Source: Limnomonas spitsbergensis (taxonomy: Eukaryota; Chlorophyta; Chlorophyceae; Chlamydomonadales). From it: a stretch of DNA of 64,000 nucleotides. Position 1 is the stretch's first letter; the number at the start of each line of letters is the position of its first letter. The stretch covers positions 1,116,001 to 1,180,000 of the forward strand of contig JAYJMM010000039.1 in the NCBI GenBank assembly GCA_037349105.1. The letters are read 5' to 3'. Shown here piece after piece: positions 55,772 through 64,000 of this stretch. The notes below the pieces were generated by a model. That model was not told where the DNA came from. It saw only the letters and a program-made list of their open reading frames with translations, and ran no database searches. Both the position numbers and the translations under genes were made by a program.

Positions 55772-58677
55772 ATGGAAGAGGAGGAATATGACGATCCGGA
55801 CAACAACGATGATGGCACGTTGGACTAAGGCGGCGGTGATGACAATGAAGACGAGTTCCCCTTGAGTCAGGTTGTGTGATGTGATCGGAGGCGCTGATCT
55901 TGTCCAATTACTTACACGGTGATCCACGTTTTTTTAGATGGGCAACAAGGAGGATGTGGAGGAATGGCTTGGCAAAGTGTTTCGCAGCGCGACCACGGCC
56001 GCGGTTGTAAGCTTGAAGTTGCTGACGCAAGCATCTAAAGCTGGAGAGGCATACTTCAGCCTTGAAGAGCTTGCTGCCTTGCCCTCCTCATGGTGGACTA
56101 ACGATGTGTGCCTGACAGTCCCAGAGTGGTCCATCCTCCAGCTGGCATTTAGCCGTATGGGCTCGCCGCCGCAGCAGACCGCTGGTCACGCCTCTGCTGG
56201 CAGCCACAGTGACCCTACCCCCGCCACTCGAGTGCGGGTAGGTGAGGACTCCGACAACACGCCCACAGTCACTGCGGGGCTGCAGCAGATCGGCAACATG
56301 TATGTGGCAGCAGCATGCATCTCCCATGCATGTATGTATCATGTTGGGGCTGCGCATGTATATGGCATGGCATATGGACCTTCATATTTCTCCCCTCCTC
56401 GCAGGGGCATTGACAACGAGTTCTATGCCATGAAGATGTACTCGAGTAAAGCGAACCCTTCCACCCTAACCATCATCCCCAACGAAGCGATGGACCTAGC
56501 AATCCACCACAACCCTCCGCTCATCTTCAGCAAGCTGCGCAGTCATCACCCTGACCTGCTAGCTGCATTCATTGACAAGGTATTCCCTCATAGCTAGTGT
56601 TATTGTCGATGCCTGTGGATACCTTGGAAACACATGTGGAAGGCCGGCCTGCTGCCACTGAAAGTCTGAATGTCTCACCTTAAGCGGCCTCCAGCAAGCT
56701 TGGCCACATCTGAGTCCTCATTCAGGAGGATGCATTGAACCTGAAATGTAGCTGATTGGCACTGAACACGACACTAGTTACAACCCCCCCTATCACACTT
56801 GAACCCATGCTTATGTGCTTGCCGGTGTTGTGAAGTCTGTCTGTGGCCCTAACTGAAAATGAACTGAAGCTGATCAGCAGCATGATTGTAGCAATAGCAA
56901 CTATTCCCGACTTCTATAATGTGCAGGTGTTGAAGGAAGACGGCTTCGAATCCGCTGCCGACCTCAAGGCCACCACCAACAAGGCGACGTTCAACGCTGT
57001 CATCAAGCTCATCGAGGGCAAAATTAAAAGCAAGATGGAGTCAGTGAAAAAAACAAGTCAAAAAGTGAGATACGGAATAATCACAGGTAAGCTACTGTTT
57101 GAGTGACCTACATCTCTGTAGCTGAGTGCTAACACAAGGGCCCCATCAATGAAGCATGATTACAATCAAGTTGCAACCTGGCCTTTGACCGCGGGTATAG
57201 GATGGGAGCGAGAGGCATGCATGGAAGTTTGCGCCTCTCAAACAAGCCTTCCAATTATAACCGCTCGGGGTGTGCGATATTATGGTAGTTTATGGTGTGC
57301 TGTATTTTGACATTGACCATGATTCATTTCAGATGATTCAGTGCTCAGAACGGTAAAAAACCGGGAAATCTATAGAAATTGCTTTCATTCTTCCCCCCCT
57401 TGTGCACAGCTGAGCAAGGAGCGGCACGCACGCGCGAGATAAAAGAAGGCAGGAGGACCAATGGTGCGCACTCTTTTTACTTCTCAATTAGGATAACATC
57501 AGGCCACCACCCTTTGGCAGGCCTCGCTACGGCCGTGAAATGGCTGGTTGCCCACAGCCTTGAGGAGCAGCCTCCAGCCAGACGCCCGGGCACAACCTCA
57601 CTAAAAAGATATATTATAAATGCATTACATATACAGTATATTTCCCTGCAACTCAGCTTCATCCCATCTGCAGTTTGGCCTTTTTAACTTTGGCCGGAGG
57701 CGCTAGCTGTGGCCTGTCGTACTCCTACGGCCCACAGCTGTTGGCCGGTCTAAGTTTGGACCCAATAGGGCCCTCAGTGACTGCGGGGTTGCTCTTTCGG
57801 GGTGGGCATGTATCAGAATAAAAAAGAAACACTGGCATTGACAGATATGTGCATGCTCTGTGCCCTACTGCTGTAGGTGGTCAGGCGGAGGCAGAAGGGC
57901 TTGTGGAAGACCAGAGGATGTATTTGGCTGAACAAGAAGCCCACACAGCAAACTTGCTGCGGCTTGCAGCGCCGCTCACACCCGCTGCTCCGCCGCCACC
58001 CGTTGCTCCGCCGCCACCCGCTGCTCTGCCACCACCCGCTGCTCCACCGCCACCCGTTGCGCAGCGGCCAACCACTGCGCCTGCTGTTCCGCCGCCTGCA
58101 GCGGCAAGGGATGTCGTACGGAGGCGACTGGCAGGCGCCCCGCCAGTAGCTGGGGCGACGGCGGCAAGTGCAGGAAGAAAGAGAACTGAACCATCAGGTA
58201 CCTAAAAACTCAGGAATTTATTACACATGTCCACATAATCTCCGCACACAAGCCTTTGCTATGAAACCACGGAATATTTATATTGTAGCCGCCTAAAGCT
58301 AAAGCAAGCACCCAGACCCTGAAACATGTACTATGACCCTTAAACCTGGTAAGTAATATGAACCCACCCTGACCCATGACCATGGCGTAGCTTGGGCCAC
58401 TCTGATACATCTACACTTGGACCCTGATATGTACACACTATGATCCATGACATAAGTACCCACCATATTGTGCTTCCACACCCGCTCCCCAAGTAACTAA
58501 TGTGTATGTATGTATGCAGGTGGCGGACGTACACACTGCGCCAGGGAACGGACCCCAACAGAAGCCGCACGTGAACTCGCAGAACTCGCAGAGGACAAGG
58601 AGAGTCGCCGGCTAGCGGTGCAGCAGAGGGCCTTGAAGCTAGCTATTGCTTATCATGGCCCGCCGACGAGGAAGTGA
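55772..58677 (+). pseudogene. Partner gene divergent from the transposase, with one in-frame stop
   Basis: Phase-consistent exons: 55772-55870, 55938-56299, 56405-56579, 56927-57086, 57877-58197, 58520-58677 (TGA). Exon 1 starts MEEEEYDDPDNNDDGTLD, meets TAA at 55826, and then continues in the same frame GGGDDNEDEFPLSQ to a GT donor. Exon 2 could also start on its own ATG (MGNKEDVEEWLGKVFRSATT). Later parts: KLRSHHPDLLAAFIDK, VLKEDGFESAADLKATTNKA, GQAEAEGLVEDQRMYLAEQE, a Pro-rich run, and a basic helical end (ELAELAEDKESRRLAVQQRA). No known domain. Its head-to-head position with the transposase resembles two-gene EnSpm/CACTA elements, which is inference. An extra exon near 57411 is possible. 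Confidence 0.6.
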
Positions 58678-59084
58678 GATAGAAAAAAGGTGCACTAGTA
58701 CTACCAGATTGACCAGCCTAACTCTAGCAAGATGGCTGCCTAAATGTGATGCTTCCTTGTTTAAATTGTTTGAATGCAAACTCACGGAGAGTTGTGGTAG
58801 TCATGCATGAGGATGCCCTGCTGGTGTGAGACAGTGAGGTATCCCCTCGAATTGCTTGGCCAAGTGGAAACATTTTAATATGGATGGATGGGTTAAGCCT
58901 GCTACGGTGTGCCGTTGTTTGCTTGGGAGTAGTTCTTGTTAAGAAGCACGCTGAGGCATAGAACGAGAAGTGAACAAGCATCGCCTACCAGTCTAGAAGC
59001 AAGCAAGGACAGAGACCTGCTGTGCATCTATATATGGATGAATGCAACCGGATGTCAGAAGACCGTTGGGAAGGAAAACGCACG
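58678..59084. other. Right flank of the transposon gene pair
   Basis: No exon. A CACTAGTACTACC word lies at about 58693, but no matching inverted end was found near 50-51 kb, so the transposon boundary stays undefined. Confidence 0.35.
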
Positions 59085-59345
59085 TAAACCTGTGGGAAAT
59101 CCAATGGGATTCCCAACGAATTCCCTTTTGGATGCAGGGGGTAACCGGTGGGAAATCGTATAATTTCCCTAGGGTTTCCCCCTGGGGCAACCGGTGGGAA
59201 ATCGCGCGGAAATCCTAGGGTTTCCCTAGGGTTTCCTGATAGGGAAACCCTGCGACGGGAAATCCTAAGATTTCCTCTGGGTTTCCCTGTCTTCACTGTG
59301 ATTTGGCAGGGTTTCCCTAGGGAAATCTTTGACCCTCTTTTTGTA
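59085..59345 (-). repeat. GGTTTCCCTA-rich low-complexity repeat, copy 2 (inverted)
   Basis: On the minus strand it begins CCTACAAAAAGAGGGTCAAA at 59345 and contains many TTTCCC words, like 47330-47560. About 50 bp beyond the leader both copies have a GGGCACTGGGCT word, so they share a larger parent element. Confidence 0.8.
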
Positions 59346-60035
59346 GGGCGGGCACTGGGCTGCGATCTTGCCTGACAGGCAGGTCGCTGATATAGAGGCT
59401 GAAGAGGAGGGGCTGAGAGGGCGTGTATGTGTGAGTATATATGTGTGTGTTGTGTGCTACAAATGAAGCTGTATGTGTGGCGTGGCGTGTGACTGCCTGT
59501 GTTTGTTCTCAGACCTAGCTCCAGAGATAGAGTCCTCTCTGGAACTATACTATGTATGAATTCAGTATGTCCTAGGAGAGGTAAGAGACATGTGAACTGC
59601 ATGCGCTGCATGAACAAGCAAGTGATCACTTAGTGACCAACTGAAGCAAGACCGCTAGCTCGGTCGAGTCGGTCCCCAACTCCCCATGCTCAAGGCTGTC
59701 AAGGGCCCGAAGCAATATTAGGAGGTATATCGTAACAAACATGGTTAGAATTCGGTGCCTTTGTGTCCGCGTTTATGGGTGTCTGGAGCATTAGTTGTAG
59801 CCCAGGTGCAGCAAGGCTGCTGTCCCGACTGGATCTGTTTCGACGCGTAATTTACTGGAAACCTACAACGACAGAAATGAAGCTAATAAACCGTATATAA
59901 TACATGCAGCAATCCGCATGGTCCGCCGTATCGTGACGTAGGATGAAGGGACTCCCGCCGAGGGACTTCTGCTCCTACAAAGCCACATTCGAGTGAGATC
60001 CGACCGGGGGAACTGATCTTGCCAGGGGCTGGGCG
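59346..60035. other. Spacer
   Basis: A GTGTGTG-rich patch lies around 59425-59460. No exon or RNA was recognised. Confidence 0.35.
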
Positions 60036-60645
60036 CACTTCGACTTCCGCCGTACCAAATGTGGTGGTTTAGCCTGGGGGAAACTTCGCTTCCTGTAGAG
60101 GCATCCTTTCGTGTAGACCCCAGGGACTGAATGAAAGGAAATTTGCTAATAGGAAGAATTTTGTGAGGAATTTCTGCGAGTCTGCGTTAGTCGTGTGCCA
60201 GAGTGTGAAATAGGTACAATTTAGTACAATTCACACTCTTGCAGAAGATTCCCGCAGTCTTGATCAAATTCCTCTTCCTACTAGCAAATTCTCGACCTTT
60301 TAGACTCTGGGTTCAACGCGAAAGGATGCTTCCTCGAATTGATTGCTTTTCTGCCCCTAGTATGAACGTGTGAACATGCTGACAGGACGTCATGCACCGG
60401 AACTCGAGCATTGGTTAATAGCTCTGTGTTTCTGATGCCTATGATTCATTATGCATCGAGCCCTCGTCGAGCTGACACCCAAACAAAGTATGAATTTGCA
60501 TGTCAGCTCGGCAAGGGCTCAGCCTGGTCACAACTCTTGCACAACGTGGTTCACGATATGAAGCAAACATATATCCAGTGCAAGATCTGAAGAAAAAGGT
60601 GTCAGTCATAGAACCACCACATTTGGTACGTCAGAAGTCGAAGTG
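60036..60645. repeat. Nested foldback (inverted repeat) structure
   Basis: Outer arms 60036-60069 and 60612-60645 match at 32 of 34 positions (CACTTCGACTTC...GTACCAAATGTGGTGGTT). Inner imperfect arms run about 60101-60160 and 60270-60330 (GCATCCTTTCG, then AATTTGCTA and AGGAAGA). The right side holds an extra block with its own hairpin (60458-60477 against 60501-60520). No coding capacity. Confidence 0.85.
60458..60520. repeat. Small hairpin within the larger foldback
   Basis: GAGCCCTCGTCGAGCTGACA and, on the other strand, GAGCCCTTGCCGAGCTGACA agree at 18 of 20 positions around a 23-base loop. Confidence 0.85.
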
Positions 60646-61594
60646 TGGGCGGGTGGGCTGGGCTTTGTTCGTGGTCAACCTCGTCGGTACACCTGAGACA
60701 TGAGTAACATATTAACATGACAGGTATGTCTCGGCTGGACGGGGAAGTGGGCATCAGTAGTGGTCATCAGATTCATGCTGGCTACACGAACAACTAGAAA
60801 TGGACGTGAACCTTGGACACATGTTTTGCTCGGACTTTTGCTTGGACACCCGAACCTTGGATTCCCAACGCAGACGTCAGGCGCTGACTGGCCGCACACT
60901 AGTGTGAACGATATTATCAGGGGTATGGTGCTCATTGTAGTAGTAACGGCCATTGCGCGATGTCTGTTTTTTATAACACACTTCGGCATGAACACCTGAC
61001 AAAGTCTTACTACCAACTCTTACCTGTGTGTTGGCCATTCTCGCATTTGCATGCCTGAAAACTACGCTATCTTCTGGTGTCGTCGTCTTTTTCGCTGTGT
61101 ACGAAGTGTTAAAAGTGGCGAATTACGACGGAGGCTTGTCATGCTTGTCATCATTGCTTCTCGATTACAAACCGGCGTGCAAGACAACATGACGGAGGCT
61201 CTCACTGCAAATCTGCAGAGACTGTACATGCCTCCCCTCTAGCAGCGCTGGGTCAAGGTGGCACTGCTGTTTATTTCCCGTGCGTGTCCTTGAAGTAGTG
61301 AACCTACTTGCTCAGTCAGACAGCCTCCCGCTCTGGCCAAATCAGCCAACAAGTAGCTCGAGGCTCGCTGCCGCCGGCCAGACCTCTTGCAGCAGGTATA
61401 CCATGAGACAATGTTCGAATTACTGCGAATAACGCGTGATGAACGAGGTGAGGAAGTGCGGCTTGGTTGTTGCCATGCTCGACCAACATATTTCGTCGCT
61501 GATGCCCCCCCCCATTATTAGGAACGTCCAGTTGAAATGTAGTTGGTTGGTTTCAATCTTATTATTCCGCTACGCAAACTGAGATCTTGCCGTT

Positions 61595-62098
61595 TTGAAT
61601 GCATTGGCGGAACAGGCGCAGACAGCAAGCTCTCAGCAGAGCAATCGCAGCCGTGCCGAAATCCTTCAGGCAGAGCAAACACTTCAGCTCAAGAGAGCCG
61701 AGTATGACAAGTGCGTCCTCGAGAACCGCTGGTTGACTGGCCACGTCGTCCTGCTGGAGGCACTGTCGTCATCCGGCACCACGGGCCACCCTGTGCCATG
61801 CTCCTCACGTGAATTCGTGGCCGTGGATGTCCAGCAGCTCAATGACCGCGTCATGCGAACCCTGCTGGCCGTCTCCCGCGGCGCTCCCAACGCACCCGGA
61901 TTGCTGTTGGCGACACCACCCATGCGCAGCCCTGCTGCCGACTACCTCGCGAGGTCTCAGCTGGAAATCTCTTTTGACGCCTTGCCCACCTCGATCGCCC
62001 AGTATGACGACTCCATGCTGGCTCAGATGGCAGGCATGAGCGTTGGGGACGAGATCCATGTGTTCAAGACCTTCCTAGACAGGTGCGTGCGTGCTTGA
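61595..62098 (+). CDS. Possible internal exon of an unknown gene
   Basis: A coding-like frame follows an acceptor at about 61631 (GGCGCAG) and appears to end at the donor GTGCGTGCG near 62082. It reads AEILQAEQTLQLKRAEYDKC and VLENRWLTGHVVLLEALSSS, a coiled-coil-like stretch, then VQQLNDRVMRTLLAVSRGAP and SMLAQMAGMSVGDEIHVFKT. No basic DNA-binding region was found upstream, so a bZIP protein is only a guess. Neighbouring exons were not found. Confidence 0.4.
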   Translation: MNALAEQAQTASSQQSNRSRAEILQAEQTLQLKRAEYDKCVLENRWLTGHVVLLEALSSSGTTGHPVPCSSREFVAVDVQQLNDRVMRTLLAVSRGAPNAPGLLLATPPMRSPAADYLARSQLEISFDALPTSIAQYDDSMLAQMAGMSVGDEIHVFKTFLDRCVRA

Positions 62099-64000
62099 TC
62101 TAATGCGGAGATTATGACTGCTGCATGCTTGACAGCATAAGCCGCAGAAAAGTGCCGGAAATTACACACCTGGGGGGTGAAGGTGAAGGACAGTATCAAA
62201 CAGTGCGGCATGGGCCACGTCCGCAGTAGCAGCAATTGCAGCAGCAGGTCTGCTGAACAAAGTAGCTGCCAGTAGGAGCAGTCACACTACTATTGTATGC
62301 CTACTAATAAACTATGAAGAGGATTTGAGGGCTTCTAACTTTCTATGATAGTATGATGTGAGGCGAGTTGCATACTATCTACAAGTTGCGAGCGTACGTT
62401 AGCACTCCCTAGTTGGGACTGGCCAGGCAGCGAGGGGCAGGAATGGAGGGTTCAAGCGGCAGCTCATAAAAGGGATCTAAGTTCTGGCTGACTGGTATGG
62501 ACACAGAGAGCTGGGATCAGAGAGCGTTCAAGAGGCGGAGAGGTGGCAGCGTAGAAAGGGTGGAACATTAGTTCGTCAAGCTAGGGCAAGGAAATCACAA
62601 GGGGTGGCACTCTAGTTCGTCAGACTAGGGCAAGGAAAAAGGCAGAAGGCCCAGTATAAGTAGAGGGTTTAACTTCCGGAGGAAGATCAACGTTCAACTT
62701 CTAACTATCGAAGGAAAGTCTAGTCGACAGGTTAACTACCGAACGACCGGGAAGCAAGGGTGAAACCCTTACAAACTCCCCTACTAAGGGTACTAAGAGT
62801 AGAACGTCCTCGGAGACTAAAGCTTCAAACATGCAAAGTCAGAGAGGAAAGGCCAGGCAAGTGGTCACTCAGGACCTAAAAACAAAAGACTGCAGAAAAT
62901 GAAATGGCAGAAATACCCGAGAGGGGCAAAATTCAAACGGGAAAAATAGGTGGCGAAGGTCCAAGGCAAAGGCAGAAAAAAATACCGGATCACAAGGCAA
63001 TGATGTAACAGTTACGACAGTTACGAACGACCGGGAAGGGTGAATCCCTTACAGCTCAAGGCAAGCCTAGTGCTGCTGTCGATGGCGGCTCCTCAACCTC
63101 TGAGCCAGATTACCCTGAGATAGAGTGGGCTGAGGCCGCTGGGTGATCTAGATGATCTCTTTGGTAGGTTAGCTAGTACCGGTATGAGCTCATGCCGTAA
63201 TGTTTCCTGAACCTTCAAGCCTCTGGAAGTAGGATGTAGTTGTCCTTGTATTTTATTCAAGTGGGGCAACGGAGCATCATGACCTGCTGAGGATAGGGCC
63301 ACTCAGCGGCCTAGAAAGCAGGGAAGCTGATGAGGTACATACCGTACTGCTACTTTCAATTGGGTGTTCGACTTTGGGGGTAGCAACCCCCAATAGTAGC
63401 ACCATCGATATTAGGGGTCCGCGCGAACCCCCAAAGTCGAATCACCACACATTTTCCAACCCAAGTGTGGCGTTTCAATGACACACCGCCGACACTCTCC
63501 TCCTCTGTTTAAAATGGGTTTTTAACTATGGAGGGCATCGAATTGCTGTGTTTTAAGTTCCCTGATGAGATGAGCCCTAAGGGACACGCCCATGCCGCTG
63601 ATTGCTCGCTATTTCTGGAAATTTATGAAAAAATCAACCCCAAAGTCATATCACCGGAATGTATATAAAGCTTTTGCGAACCCCCAAAGCGAACCCCCAG
63701 AATATTTGAAAAGGCCTCAAATCGGACCCCCAAATGCATCGAACGCCCAATTAGCAGTAGTACGGTACCTACCCCTGCAATCATTTCTGCTGTTGCTAGG
63801 TAGCAACAGGTAGGAGACTAGGAGTAGCAATCATGCATGAAAATACCTGGAGTCAAAATTCAACTCCAACAATCCAAAATGCCTTCCAAGACCTTCAGCA
63901 AAATACACAATGGATTATATAAGTTATTTGGTCAGGGCTGCTTGCTTGTGTGAAGGAGTGTATGGTAATGGCGCTGATGTCGCCCCGGCCCAAAGCTTAG
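62099..64000. other. Right end of the window, no supported gene
   Basis: It contains short dispersed duplications (CTAGTTCGTCAGACTAGGGC near 62610 and a variant near 62570; GAACGACCGGGAAG near 62741 and 63026) and, around 63640-63730, repeated GAACCCCCAAA words related to the hairpin at 63367-63441. Confidence 0.4.
63367..63441. repeat. Perfect 15-bp inverted repeat (hairpin)
   Basis: TTCGACTTTGGGGGT at 63367-63381 and its exact complement ACCCCCAAAGTCGAA at 63427-63441 flank a 45-base loop that itself contains GCAACCCCC. Confidence 0.9.

Noticed and set aside
58693..58706. CACTAGTACTACC as the terminus of the transposon
   Set aside because: No inverted partner was found on the left side, so the boundary is unproven.
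61595..62098. bZIP transcription factor
   Set aside because: There is a Leu/Glu-rich stretch but no basic region was found upstream; left as an unknown exon.

Overview
This is nuclear DNA from a eukaryote, most likely a flagellate green alga of the Chlamydomonadales. The evidence is short exons split by phase-consistent GT-AG introns (plus one GC-AG intron), a ciliary doublet-microtubule gene (CFAP52), a plant-type centromeric histone H3 with the RWTAE loop, TTTAGGG-type telomere-like motifs inside introns, and very heavy minisatellite, LINE and DNA-transposon content. The species cannot be named from the sequence alone. No long unspliced prokaryotic gene and no CRISPR array is present. Most real exons are shorter than the chance reading frames around them, so the genes were rebuilt from conserved peptides, splice sites and codon phase.

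Layout, left to right. (1) 98-361, minus: first two exons of ribosomal protein eS1 (RPS3A), running off the left edge. (2) 2879-14093, plus: a six-exon gene for a 350-residue protein of unknown function with two short hydrophobic segments. Its introns carry a 3.4-kb 28-bp satellite, a 122-bp repeat, a small TIR element, a LINE fragment with a 16-bp target duplication and a 33-bp minisatellite. (3) 14465-16245: decayed LINE with reverse-transcriptase motifs. (4) 18157-25219, minus: complete six-exon ZIP metal transporter resembling SLC39A9/ZIP9, with a tandem repeat in every intron, including a (GGGGC)n tract. (5) 25799-28279, plus: complete five-exon CENH3, head-to-head with the ZIP gene across about 580 bp. 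(6) 29696-30481, minus: zinc-finger-like reading frame. (7) 32045-35917, minus: family-92 (DUF23) glycosyltransferase. (8) 36258-39918, plus: complete nine-exon CFAP52. (9) 41-50 kb: LINE copies on both strands with nested TIR elements, one tRNA-Gly(UCC), and a 171-bp tandem array. (10) 51.2-58.7 kb: a decayed tnp2-like (EnSpm/CACTA-type) DNA transposon with a divergently transcribed partner gene carrying an in-frame stop. (11) 59-64 kb: foldback repeats and one possible exon of an unknown gene.

The host genes are unrelated housekeeping, chromosomal, ciliary, metal-transport and glycosylation genes and do not form a pathway. The most unusual theme is repeat growth inside introns. In three places the duplicated unit contains a splice junction itself, so extra copies of a donor or acceptor lie beside the real one. 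Several nested insertions also give a relative order of transposition events. All exon models come from reading the sequence by eye. Protein family calls rest on recognised motifs, not on a search.
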